From contig NC_067285.1 in assembly GCF_020740795.1 (NCBI RefSeq), forward strand, positions 96,121,152 through 96,185,151: 64,000 bases of DNA, written 5' to 3'. A program made the position numbers and the translations under genes. Origin of the DNA: Apus apus. Lineage: Eukaryota; Chordata; Aves; Apodiformes; Apodidae. The notes beneath the pieces were generated by a model. That model worked only from the letters and a program-made list of their open reading frames with translations. It made no database searches and had not been told where the DNA came from. This document shows, piece by piece, positions 26,301 to 39,941 of the stretch; the stretch's first letter is position 1; each line of letters opens with the position of its first letter.

Positions 26301-29300
26301 TAAACGAGCAGAGGAAAAAAGGAAAAAGCAATTCTGTGTAGTCAAAATACGTGCAATAGAGACAAAGGGTGGCTTCCTAAGACCCATGTTCACTCCAGTC
26401 ACATGCTCCCCCAGCTCCTAGTCTCAGTAGCACAGTAAACCCACAGGTTTCTTAAATTAAACTTCACTATGTAATTCCTTCTTTTTCATACAAAACAGTG
26501 GATCTCAAGGCTTCTTTTTAAACAGCATCTACTAAAAGAGAAAAATGTTTGTCTCTCTTCTCCAGTTGGGCTCTCATGGTCTTGACCATCCCAGATCTAT
26601 TCCTAGCTGGATCTAACAACTGAAGGACTAGCCAAGAAGGCATGCTAATATTCCTTTAGCATCACAAATAGTCAGAAATGGGAAGTACAGGTTTAATCAG
26701 ATATCTTAAGTCATAAATACTATCTTCAGCTGAAAAATAAATAATTTAAATGAAAAAGGACAGTGTCAAAAGCCTGGTACAAAGTAAAAGCTGACTGTGA
26801 GAAAGCAATGAATGTGCCAAACATCTGGACCTCTAAAATAGTTGTAGTTCTTTATGTACTAAATCATGCAAATTATCCAGCAGTCAGGAAGTAGTACCAC
26901 CAAACTTCTAAGGGTTTCTTCCACACAGACCCTCTTATTCCCTGCTAGGTATTTTGTTTGGCCATTTCTCTGTGTTTTCTGGATGTTAAGTAGCTGCTAC
27001 TCTAATGAGGCTATCAACTATCTAGAAATCCTTCACAAAGGGCCACTCTGCATATACCAACCTCCCACGTGTGCAGAGCCACTGCAGCAAGAAGGTTGAA
27101 GGCTGGCAATTTTTTATCCAGAGGCAGTAAAAATAAAAATCATGTCTTTCACCAAAATCTACACCAATCTCTTGTGAGCATGTATCAGGTCCATGTGTCT
27201 TTCAGATGTGCTCATAATATTAGGAGCATGCCCAAAGTTGTACTCCCATTCTCAGGAAAACATTCCTGACTAAAGCCCAGATTTTCAGAGGTACTTGCCT
27301 GGTGTGCAGAACCTCTCACAGACACACAAAACATCCAGTTAGTGCTGGTGAATCCAGGAATAACCAGAATCAATGTAGATTTACATAATCCAACAAAACA
27401 TAATTCTAATAAGCACATAGAGATATCAAAAAGAAGGTTCAGGTTGTCTTTTTCCAAAACCAATTCTATTTCACAGATTTTTATAAATCCAAAGACTTCC
27501 ACCACTACACTGTACCTTCTTTATGGACCCACATCTAGACTTTTTAAGGAACTTAGGCATTTAACTTGGCCATTAGGCATTTAATGGATTGGCACAAAGC
27601 AAGTCTAGGTTGAGTCGCTGTACATACTACATAAAGGACAACTGTCCAGATTTTATTTTTTAATTAAAAGATGCAGCACAGGACCTTTCCAAGCACAGTC
27701 CCACCTGTGCATGTGAACCTCTTGAGTTACTAGGAACAACATAGCCTTATTAGCCTGCAGAAACGGTACTGGGCTGGTACTGGGAGACACCAAAAAGTTG
27801 TGCTCTATTTTAATTCACATTTTTCCAGATATGTAGCAAACTTCAGTTAGAATTTTAAGAGGCATTACATTTATGTCATTGCATTAATATTATCAACATT
27901 TGCCTACATCACTTTGAAAATAAACCTTTCACTACACCCAGATATGATTTACAGATATACTTCTTCAATCAGAAACACTGCTAATTTTAAGACAAATCCT
28001 TTCTTATGTCTAGGTCTGATTTACAGTTAACGTCCTTCAAATAAAAATGTATGACACAGATTTACATCTGCTTTCTGCCAGAAACTTCTATTTTTAGATG
28101 CAGGGCAACATTATACTCCTTTAATACTCCTACCACTCCTATATAGCAAGTTGTGCACCTTAGTAAGGGCTAACACGTTCCATTAGATAAACAAATTCTG
28201 TAGAATTGCTGACAAAATTGTATCAACATTGATAAGAACAGCAATGTGCTTGGATCTCCAACTTGATGGAAGTCTTCTAAAGAAAATTACTGAACCTTTT
28301 TTTTTTTCCTTTTCCTCCTTTCTTTCCTTTGTTAAGTGCCATTTTTGTATGTTGAAATAAAGCAGAAAAAGTAGCCGCTCTCTGGGTACACTCCATACTG
28401 GAGCCAAATTGCTCTGACATAATGTTCTGCATCTGTCAAGTAGGGGCTGCTCTAGACATCTTAGCTGTCTCCCACAGTCAAGGCACAAGGTCTCATGCCA
28501 TCAGCTTTGTCCAATATTGCCTCCACCTTTGTCTCTCCCATTTCTTCTCACACTCACCTCCCACTCTCCATGCTCTGCACAAATTACTGATGACTGATGC
28601 TTTTGTATTCTTTATCCACTCACAACTCTGGACCTTCTTATATCTCACACATGCTAACCTGTAACAACCTCTCAGCCAGTATCTACCAAATATTTTCTCT
28701 CCATCAAGAGGCCCCAGAAAACTCCTGTACAGAAAAAACACTCCATTGTTAAGGATTAGAGGGATATGCAGAACACATGAAACAATACATACCGTATCTT
28801 GTGTTTGACCCTTTGTCTGGGATATGTTTGTTTAAAAACAGACTATATATATATATTTTTTTTTTTTTTTTAATATTATATGTAAATATTATAATGAAAG
28901 GAAACTACTGAAATAATTTTCTTGTTTTGCTTTTTTTTTTCCCCAAGTGACAAAGGTGGTCCTAGTTTTTCAATAAAAGTGAAAATTTGGTACACTTGAT
29001 GCATGTGGGTTTTTTATTTTTCTTTCCCTATTTGAATATCAAGTTAAATGGAATTTTCCTGATTGGAAAAACAGTTCTTCCATCAATCTTGCCTTTGTTG
29101 ATGGTCTGTGTTTTATATTTTATAAAATTATAACAACTTCAAAAACATGTATTTGAAATAGGTATTGCATGAGGAACAAATATTTCCTACTCTTCCTGAA
29201 ACTAAACAACTTATAATCCAAAGTGTGGAAACACAAACAAAAAGGACTTTGTCTACTAATTTCAGTCTCCAGAAGGCCTCTGCAACACGAGTAATGCCAG

Positions 29301-32300
29301 GGTGCAGTGAAGATCATGCAACTCAAATGCTGTGCTTCAGGAATCCGTAACATTCCTTGCTGCAAGCTTCTGGAAAAGAATCAACTTCTTCTGGTAATAA
29401 GTTTTTCTTCTATTAGCTAAATGATTTTGAGTTATTTGAAACTATGAATATTTCTCCAAATGTTTACATTACTGAGCAAATATTAGGTAAATTCCATCCA
29501 AACAATGAAGCAACTTCCAGCAATGAGTAACAGAAATAGTGCCTCCCTTACATAGTTACTCCAGTAAATGTCTAAAAGCAATCCTATTCAGGTATTCCTA
29601 ATCAGGTATTGCAGTGAGAAATGAAAGACACAGGGAGGATCACAACATCTAGAACAAAAACTCTTTCAACATAATGTAGATAATGTCTGTGTAGGAAGAG
29701 AGACTTTGTACTCACTTTCATTCCTCATGAGTGTTCTCACTTATCTATTCTTCTCAATGCTTCCAAATTATTTCCTGCTTTGACAAAACAAAACTATTTT
29801 TAGAGAATTTCTCAACTCTGGAAAAGTGTTTTAAAATAACACTTGAAAAGCCTACCAGAATAAAAAAGTCATTTTTTCCTCCCCCCTCAGCTTAGTATAA
29901 CTTGCATTATCAAATATTTCCCATTTTATTTGAAACGCTTCCAAAAACTGAGAAAACAAGATCCTGGAAATAATTAAAGTAACTCACAATTCTGATTGAT
30001 ATGTAGTCCTTTGAAAACACAAATGTAGTCTCTCTCACACTAATGATCAGCTCCTTCAAAATCTTGTATTTTAGAACAGCAAGTGTTTAAAATTAAGAAT
30101 TAGGAGTTTTCTTAAGAACACAGTTAAATAAGCATGCCCTTAATGTTACATAGGTTAAAGTTGGAGAATGTTTGTATGGAGCATGCAGAAAAAAATCAGA
30201 AGTCCCTTTTACCTCCAACCATAAGTTTAAGTTAACCAAGGAGCCTATTAGATTACAAAAATACCATTTAATTATTTTTACAATATGACATTTTCTCTGT
30301 TTTCCACAGAGCTAGTGAACAAAGCTGAAACAAGAGTGTCACCTATGCAGCTTACACAGCCATCTGCAACACTGTATTTCAAAGTCGATGCCTGAAATTT
30401 TTGCTGGTTTCCTCTAATACATTCCCTTACACCTCAAACAGACCCCCAGCTACCATAGAGCTACAGCACCTTGTGTCAGCCCCACATTTTCCAAGGGTTT
30501 CTAGATATGTAGGAGGAATACTGAACTTTTAAATTAATGAAAGGACTTCCTTCTCTAAAACAAACAGAATAAATCACAGGCCACAACCTAAAGCATTAAA
30601 AATAATGATGTGTGGTATTTAGAAACATTATTGTAAATAACTATAATGTTTTCATTAGGATTAAATAACACAGTAGAAGCAGTCTCCAAAAATTAGACCA
30701 GAAAACAGAAAACCAGTGCCCTGAATGCAGAAACCAGTTCAGGATTTCCACCACTGCTGCTTCCCTATGGGCAAATCTCAGGCCCTTAGAGAAGATGAAT
30801 CCCCACCTCATATAAAGATTTGGCTTGAGAAGCAAACTCACTGTAAAATTCAACTATATCAAAGCAACAGCTGGAAGAATAAAAGATAAGGAGGGTAATG
30901 TATGGCATGATCCATGTTTTGTCACAGTTGTTTATCATTCTGCAAAACTGACAATAATGCTTCCTGACCTCAACATGTGGCAGAGTGATGGTATTTTCAT
31001 ATACTGCTGAAGTGCTGATACACTAGTTAATCAAACTGTATTTGGCCAAGATACTGAATTTAAAACAAAACTCTCTCTTGGGAGAGGGAGCTTCAGGAAA
31101 CAATTTCAACTGACATCACTTCCCAGCACTCACTCAAGTGACATAATACCACGATGAAGCTATATTTTACTGCCAAGTCTGGTATCCTCTTGTAAATCTA
31201 AATTGAGTAAGGAGGTCATCTTCCCTGCATGCTTACTACTACTCTTCAAGCACAGGCAGCAGAAAAGTTCCTGTGAGCAAAGACATCCAGATCAGCTTAT
31301 GCTGGATAGAAAGTGGTGTAAGCAACATTGACTTTGCAATAGATCAGCTGAGGAACAGTCACAAAATCCATCCCAGAAGTGATGGTAACATACAAGGGGG
31401 CTATAAAGAAGAGCTTGGAAAGATACTATAGTTACCAAGGCAAACATGCGTTCAACATTTAGCAAGGACTCAGGGAAAATGCTATCCCCTTAAAACACCC
31501 ATGGTTCTCTGTGTAATGCCTTAGTCTCTTGTTTGACTCCTGCCTCAGCTCAGGCATACTTAATTTCTGAGATAGTTACAGCAGTTTGCTATAAAATGCC
31601 ACACAAAAGCCTCTTAAGGATTGTTAGAGCTTTGAATTTGTTCAACTTCTTTAATTAGATTTGATTATGAAGTTGTGAAATTACCTGATAACACACATGT
31701 ATTTTAAAATCCATAGGCCTGGAGCACAAATGAACCTATAATGGCTACCAAAAAAGTGAGTTTAAAAAAACAACAACACCCAAACACACACCAAAACCAA
31801 ACCCCCTACCCCAACATTCACAGAATAGCTCCATGAAGTTGTCACTTTCATTCTGCACCTCAAACATCTTAAGATGTTCAAAACCATAACATCCAAAGGT
31901 AAGAAAAACTATTGTAATTGGTTAATACTCAAATCAAGGCATGAGTCTGGAGCTGACAGAACACCCATCAAGTGCTAATTTTGCAAAATTCAAGCTGATT
32001 CAGTCTGAATGTGCATGTTCTCCTTGAAGCCTTGTGGGAAGGAGGCAAGTGGAGTTTCCAAGTTTAAACCTTTTTCTGATCTCAATTCAATAGCTTGTTT
32101 TAAAATATCACCACTTGACTACAACTTATGGTTACCTCCCCCAAGGCACAAAATGTGTAGGAAGGGAAGTATGTGTCCAGTCTCAAGCTGTGGAAGATCC
32201 CAGCCTGAGAGTTCTTAATTTGAACAGTGAAGACAGGTTTCTGTTAAAAGCATTTGCAGGTGTGTGCAAACGGGCTACTTACTTCATTCACTAACAGTGT

Positions 32301-35300
32301 CCTGAAGCTTCTCAGATGATCAAAGTCTTACAACTCAGGAAGAGTCTGAGGATGTAAGAGCTCCCTTGTGAGTTCAGGCAGTCACTAGCACAACTTTGGA
32401 GATGCAGAGCAGAGGACAGCAGAATAGCTGCAGAGAGAACAAAGTCCCATCCACGAACAAGAACTTAGGACCACACTGTATAAGGTGAACACAGATGAAC
32501 AAGAGAAACATCAACTGAGATACAAGCTGTTCATTTAAAATAGGCTTCACCTTGCACAACAGGGAGAACAGTATGACCTAACAAGTAAGTAATGCTACTT
32601 TCAGCCAGATGACTGCACTGAGAACTATCAGCAGAACCTTACATTTGGAAGTCTCTTGCTGTAACACAGAAAACATAATAGTGTCAATAAATATCATAGG
32701 AAAATGGAATGTGTACATTTCACCTACACTTTTTCAGGAGCCCCCTGTGCTCCCCCAGATTTTAACGTCCAGGGATGCACTTGTATTCAAGTTCTGCCTT
32801 GGTCCACTTTGAGACAACACAATTCCAACATGCCTACAGGGACTCTGGCACAGCTTCTCTTCAGTAAGAGACAATTTTTGCAATCAGAGTTCCTGATAGA
32901 TTGTGTTCTACAGAACATGTAATTGATGCTTTTGTTAATGTACTTTATTTCAACAAATAATAAACATTTTTCTTGTAGTTCTTTATTAATCCTTTTTGAC
33001 TCCTATTGACTGTAAAGAATTGTAGATTTCTCCTGATGTTAATGTTATGAAATGAATCATTGACATCTTCTAAACTTTGCTTCTGTAGTCGTTGAGTATT
33101 AAGCCCTGAGGGAGGAGAGGGGAGAAGCATCTCCCCTTGCTGAAGATCTTCAACCAGGCTTTCAGAACCAAAGGCTGACCCTGGATCACTTTTGCTGGAT
33201 TAAGGACAGGGTGGCACAGGACTTTGGCTAGAGCCAGTATCATGCCAATAAAATGTCAATATAATTGATCATGACAGATAAGGTTGTTCCTTCACTTAGT
33301 ACTGAGCAATCCAGCTTCAGGTTAGGAAATTACCAGTAATCTACAAAGATAAAATATACTGAGGTGACAGGGAAGAGGGGACAGAGTATCTCTTGACTCT
33401 CCTCCAGCTGCAGTTTGTTTAAAATCCCTTACATTTTTGTCATCTCTATCGCCTCTCAAAAACGAACCCAACCCAACTCTTAGTGTCATTCTCCAGGAGT
33501 GAGCCATCAGATCCCTTAATTTAAATCAGATCCTACTTTCTCTCAACCTTCAGTAACCTCAAACTTCTCCAAAATATGGACTGCATCTTTATAAGAGGAT
33601 ATCACATCCATTATTTGTCATGTGATCATTTCTATACTTCTGCCAACTACAGTGATTCTTCACATTAAAAAAAAAATATATATTCTATTTTTAAAAGTAT
33701 TTAAAAATGTAATAGCTAGAAAAAAGGAGAAAATCAAGGCATATTGTAATCAGCCATGTATTTATGGATCACCAGCAAAAGTCCTTGAACACTTCTCTCC
33801 CAGGGACAAACCATGTCTTCTTATTTGGGAGCACAGCACACCCAGCGTTTTAGATCTCTGCAGTTGAAATACTACTCAAAATTTTCAAGGAAGAATGTCA
33901 TCTGGGTGTCAAGTAACTGAAAAGTGAAGATCCAGTATATAGTCACTTCTGATTTCAGATTAGTGGCTACTTTTATTAGAAGAAGGGATCAACCCTGAGA
34001 CTTATCTAATAAGCAGGGAGCTTCAACTTACAACATAGGTAGAAGTGAAACATGTCGTTGGGAAACTGAAAGCCACTGTCACTTCTTACTTGTAGGAACA
34101 TTCAGGAACATCAGTGTCTTTTTAAAGTCCTAGGAAGCACCGAAGTCTGCTGGTTTTTATCTCTTTTTACTGTAGTTTGGACACCAATAGCAAGTGTGAG
34201 GAACTCTTTTTATCTGTTTATTCTAAGTCATGATACCCTTGACCCTGAATGACCACCAATCTCTGTCATAAGTTCTTGTAAGACATTAGACCAAGAAGTA
34301 GGTCTAAGCAGGAATTTGGGGTTTTTTTTAGATCTGCTTTTAATTCTGTCCAGGAGCCTTCAGTGACCTTTTACAAGGATAATCAAAGGTGGAATTTGGC
34401 CCAGATCAATTTGCTTTTAAGTTGCATTCAAACATCAAGATGACTAACAGATACCACAGAGAAATCAACATGCCCCTAAACTCTGGACTGGTATTCTAAG
34501 TCTTTCAAAATTATCTCATCAGGTATATTGCTGAAAAAATTCAGATCCAGTTCTTACTCTCTTCAGACTGAATGCATCCTTTCAAACTTTAAAAAAAAAC
34601 AAACACCTGGCTACATCCACCCCCTCCTCTTTGGCATTATTTCTTATGTAATCAACACAGCAAACCATAAAGCCAGGCAGTATAAGAAGGGAAGCTTATT
34701 TTATTTGGAAACAAAACTGGTTTCAATCATTCACACCCTCATCTCCACATACTCACAAGCACCTCAATGTGCGTGTCCAGGCAGTCTGTGCAAAATTCAG
34801 GTGTCAAGTCTCCTGTATCCAGGAGGTCTGTCTAGGACTCCTTGTGACAACAGAGGAAAACAGGACACCAGCTATTGAGTTCCTACCACTTTGGGCTCTT
34901 CCTAGGCTGGCAACCATGTGGTGGTTTTGGACAGGCCTTTTTGTATCCCTTAGGAACTGTCAATAATCAATCTATCCATCTTGTCCTGCTTCCAAGAGTC
35001 ATCAGATATTTGCCCATTTGCTCAAGTCCTTTGCCTCCTGATCATCTACATGTAGACACATGCTAGCATTTTGACCTGCTAATCTAAGTGAGTTCAACAC
35101 ATGCTATTCTTATAGCTCTTCTGTTGCTCTTATTCCTTCTAGTACCTCCACTCCCAGACATTTTCATTCATACCAGTCTTAATCTGTCTGTCACAATTCT
35201 CCAAGATTTCCGTGATCACCAGTCATGAAAGGGAAATGCAGAACAAAGCAAGCCACTATTTCAGTGTATAGCAGAACTGCACAGTGAACTAACCATAATT

Positions 35301-38300
35301 TGGTCATAGGTTATAAACAAGTTATCTTCCAATACTAGTTTCTTTAATAGTGTTCTAGTAAGACCATATGCATTGCATGTTGTCTCTCTCAAGGGAGCAC
35401 AAATAAACTAATTTGGAAGAGATCTACCTCTAGGAACCACAAAAAAAAAAAATACAGAATTCTCATCTACTTTGCTCACTAGTTCATCTTCCTACCTTAA
35501 TAATACTTTAAAAAAAAAAAACCAACAAACTAGAAATTAGTGCAAATAGCATGTTGTTTTCCATGCAACTGATCAAAATAACATCACCTCAAAATTCATA
35601 TATGCTATCTGGAAACCACAGTGCCCACTGATGCTTTCCATCCTCCTTCTACATTTCAATATTCTGAACATTGGCTAAATAGTTGGGAGCACTGAGCCTA
35701 GTATAGATCAGCTGCAAGAGAGGAGACATCACAAATACCACACATTTCTAAAGGGGAAAGCAAAAAGCTTTGTCCGTTTGCTTCTAGTCCAGTCGGATTC
35801 CACTATGAAGGGAATACGGTTAACTCAACATATGGAAATAAAAAGTTTCTTCTTCTTGAGATTATTGCAGTGCAGTACACCTGAGGCCAGGTCCTCATCT
35901 TCTTTACAGAATTTACATATTCTCTTGAGAATTACAGGAACAAAAATCAATCTCTGAGGACTTTATTTTAATAACTAATTTAAGAAAAAATGTCTAGGGA
36001 AAAATGATCGCACCTCTAAATCACTAGGGTGAGAAAAAGAAGGGGTTTTTCAAATCCTATTTTCTGGTTAATTTGAAAGAAGGCCTTGAACCTCACATTC
36101 TCAGGTGACTAGCATATACCCTAATCTCCAGACTTCAGAATCAAACCTTTTTCAGTCAAGCAAACATTTAATTGACTTTTTTCAAAACAGACCCAATGAC
36201 TTACCAAGAAAACTTCAACACCAGATCCATCATGCAACAGCTCTGCTGGGACAGGACTGAATTCCTTTTGTATGATAATAAGAGCATAGATTTGAAAACA
36301 GTCTTTTATTTCCTATACTAGACCCTAAGTGGTTCTTTTCTTTTTTTCTTAGTAAGAATAGGTTCACCTTAGGAGGTAGAGCTCCTGGTGAGAATTGAAG
36401 AACTAAACCTGATATGATTCTTTAATTTAACCTCTAGGTTAACAGCAAGAACTGCATAAAACCACCCAAGGTCTTCGGATTCACAGGAGCAGGTAGGATT
36501 ACAGAATTTGCACAGAGGTGCCAGCAGAGCTGTAAAACTGGCAGCCTGAAGCAGTAGCTGTGTAATACTCCCTGGGGAAGAATGTCGGAACACCCACGCT
36601 ACATTTATATCTCATTATAGCTAACTTCAAACCCTGGATTTTGCTGGCACAAATGGTCTCCAGATTGATTTAATAGCAGCTCTACTACTCAACATAGAAG
36701 TATAGTCAAATGCATTTTATTCACCTACAAGTGGCATCTCTTCCACTTCACAAGGTGGGGTGGGTTTTTTTCTTAGAATTCCTACACGCTGACATTCTCC
36801 ATAGAGATCCCTATGTCATTTTGCATCTCTCTCCTTGAAACTCACCCCATTACAATTCCATACATCCTTATTATGAAGTGATCCATAGTGAAGTCTTCCT
36901 TCCCCTCTCCAAAATATCATTTTTAGACTGCTACCATTGCTCCACAGCACAAGCTAAGCCAGCTCTTCTGCTAAACCAGCTTGTCAAGCAAGAAATTAGA
37001 GCCTCAACTCCAAGAGCAACAGCTAGTTTTAGGTAGCAAGAAAGATGTTTGCAGATATTACTGCAGTATGTAACAGGACACATGATGCAACTCTGACTAC
37101 AGATATTAAAACAGACTACTGAAATAACTTTATTATGTAGATGGCTTTCCCATTCTGTCAGGGTTCACATGTAGGCTTAAAGATTTTTAAGTAGGTTTTT
37201 CAAAGTGGAGCATTAGAACCAACTGTAGGTATTGTTACAAAAATACACATCTCCTCTCCCCTCTGCAAAAAACAAACAGCTACCTAAAGCAAGCTTTTAT
37301 TCCCTCTTCCTCTTCATCTATGTCATATCTTTCTGAGCAGCTGAAGTGGTCGTTTATGAAGGCAGATGTGAGCATGCAATGAAATCCATGTAAGTGGGAG
37401 GCAATGATAGCACAGCATGCCCAGGTTGGAAAGCAAAGCAGCACTCACTCGTGACAAACCGAGGCAGAAACGTGGCAATGTGACAAGTGTTTAAGTTATG
37501 CAGGTCAGGCAGAAAAGGCATGGACAAAAAGTCTGTTAAAGGGATTAAACAAGGCAAACAGCAGAAAAAAAAAAAAAGCTGCCCAAGATATTTAAAAAAA
37601 AAACCTAGAAATCCCACATACAAAACAGGTAGGTATTAAAAAAAAAAAAGGCAGCAGTACATTATTCTCAGAGACCTAAAGATTAGTATTACGAAGAGTG
37701 GATTGTGTGCACACTTGCTGAGAATATAAGAGTTCTTTTTGACTACAAAACTATCAAGAAAGAATAAGAACAATGAGAACACAGCAGAAAAAAGGTTGAA
37801 TATGCCCTCAGCATTAAAAAGGGCAATGGAGGGATCAAAATGACAAGCAAGATCATGTCCAGACTCCACCAAAATCCTGAAAAGCTTCTAAATCAAGTAC
37901 TTCCTATCACCCTTTAGAAAACAGATGTATAAGCACATTACTGATACCTTTATTACTACAGAAATCTGGTAGCAAAATAAAAATAAGTTTGACAGAAGGA
38001 ATCAGCAATGCATTCAGAAGCACTGACCTAAACTAGTGCCTTTATATATGTCATTGTGAAATGTAGAATGTGCACATGTACTTATCCACACCAGAAACAG
38101 AACTCCCACTGACTCAAAAGACACACAGAATAACCGCAAGGGAGATTTCTGCAGGGCATGCCCCTGTGGCACGGGGCACACCTGATACTAACACAAATAT
38201 ACAAACAATTATGGACAGGAGAGATCAGATTTCCACATACACATGGTCTAAAACTACTCAGCAGAAAGCACAGCAAATCAACTGTTTCGAAGTATTCTAG

Positions 38301-39734
38301 TGTGACAATTCTTAAAGTTAGGTCAGAAGCAAAAGCTTCCTGGAAGAACAGAAGGCCAAGCTTAAGCTGAATAGGTTCTCTTATAGCAGCAATTTCTCAT
38401 GAAGTGTAACTGCTCTACACAGAAAATCCAAAGCACTTCTGAATGGGCATTTCTGCCCCATATCTCCTACAGCTTCATTTTGCCTTCAACCCTTAGCATG
38501 TTAGATGAGAATGCTTAACAGCAAGCAGTTTTCAAGGAAGTTAGTAAGGAAGGGAAAAAATCAGTCTCAAAATTAAACAAATTTGTTTACAACAGTCTCC
38601 CCCAAACAGTCCAAAACCTTCAAAAGTCCACTTTAAAAACCAGTTACTTAAAAATGGCATATATATTAAAAAAAAAAAAGGATAAATCTACTATTTGATT
38701 TTTGCAATGCCAATTAGCAATTACAAAAAATTTGTTTAGTTTTGTACAGAATGGAGCACATGCATAAGACCTGGTCCTCTTCACAATTACAAGGTACGCT
38801 CACTGTTCTGAAGGAAAATTACACATTTAGCAACATTGTTCATTCAAAGAGCTGAGTTTTAAGTCAGTAAAGACTCTGACAGCTAGTAGGGAAGAATAAA
38901 TATTTTAGATTTCTAAGCACTGTTTCTAGCTTCTACTGCTTAGCACTATGCCATTCCTGGAGCAACATAAAAATTAGCAAGGAACATGATTACACTGAAA
39001 CCAATGGGTGGTACACAATGCCACATCAGAATAATTAAATAAATTATACACAGTCTGTTGTAACTTTTAATTACAAAACTATCAGATAGAGAAGACAGAC
39101 TTTCAGGAACAATCTCACAGAAACTAGGCTGGCTGAGAGATGCAAACATTTGAGAAAACATCCACAAATGTTGCACTGAGGACTAAAGAACCACACAGAT
39201 TGAAATACTCTGTCACTGAGTATAGATGTTACTTAAAGAGTATTTAGAAGCATGTATTTAAGTAAATACTGTTAAATTTTGTCTTCTAACTAGTCTTATG
39301 CTGAAACCACAAGCTTCTTATTGGCCAAACATACTCTTAAATGTTGGCTCTACAGGAAGCTTCTGTACCCATGACTAGAACACAAAATCTGAGAATAAAA
39401 CAATTCAGTTCCAAGTTTTGTTGTTGTCACATACAAGTTCATTTTATCTTAATAACAGAATTCAGGGCTGAACAGGGCTGAACCACATAAACATCAGTAG
39501 ATATTTTTTTTCTCCATACCTATTAAAAATTGCAAATGAAAAAGTTATCAAATAATGTGTCAGTCAAAAAAAAGGGGCAAATAAACATACTCTAGAACAA
39601 TCTGAGGTGAGAAGCAGTACAGAATGCTGACACACAACATCCTACTACAGCTGCTTGAGTAGGTACAGGATCTGTCATCTCAGCAGCATGCAGTTAAATT
39701 ATAGTCTTGTTCTTTACCAGTATAAAAGCCTACA
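20373..39734. other. Long intergenic stretch downstream of ANAPC4, including its unresolved 3' UTR
   Basis: No exon of a neighbouring gene is recognisable in about 19 kb. In human the next gene in this direction is SLC34A2; none of its transmembrane or cysteine-rich segments is visible here. The part nearest 39,734 must hold the ANAPC4 3' UTR. The block at about 25,400-26,250 is discussed as a possible conserved element. Confidence 0.6.
24303..24321 (+). repeat. Short (GAAA)n microsatellite
   Basis: About four GAAA units in a purine-rich setting. There is no associated element. Confidence 0.6.
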
Positions 39735-39941
39735 TCAAGGATCCAAACTAGGTTCATGTTCTTCTGTTTCATCAGGTAGTTCTTCAGCAGATGCACCACA
39801 CACATTGTCCTGGTTATACGCAGTCTGATTTAGTTCATCTGGTTCCCCAGCTGCAACCTGAGTTGTTTCTTCTTCCTCTTCTTCCCCATCATCCTCTACA
39901 TCCATCTCAAACACCCTCACATGACGGAGATTCGAACTTAG
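39735..39941 (-). CDS. ANAPC4: ANAPC4 exon 28, terminal coding exon (residues 729-796 and stop)
   Basis: The exon starts [19 protein letters not shown], which fixes its homology with human [18 protein letters not shown] run of six glutamates follows, then an acidic tail ending EEHEPSLDP and TGA. There is no lysine among its 68 residues. The human tail is about 75 residues and contains KIKEE and KVEK sequences. Confidence 0.95.
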   Translation of the reverse strand, partial: LSSNLRHVRVFEMDVEDDGEEEEEETTQVAAGEPDELNQTAYNQDNVCGASAEELPDETEEHEPSLDP

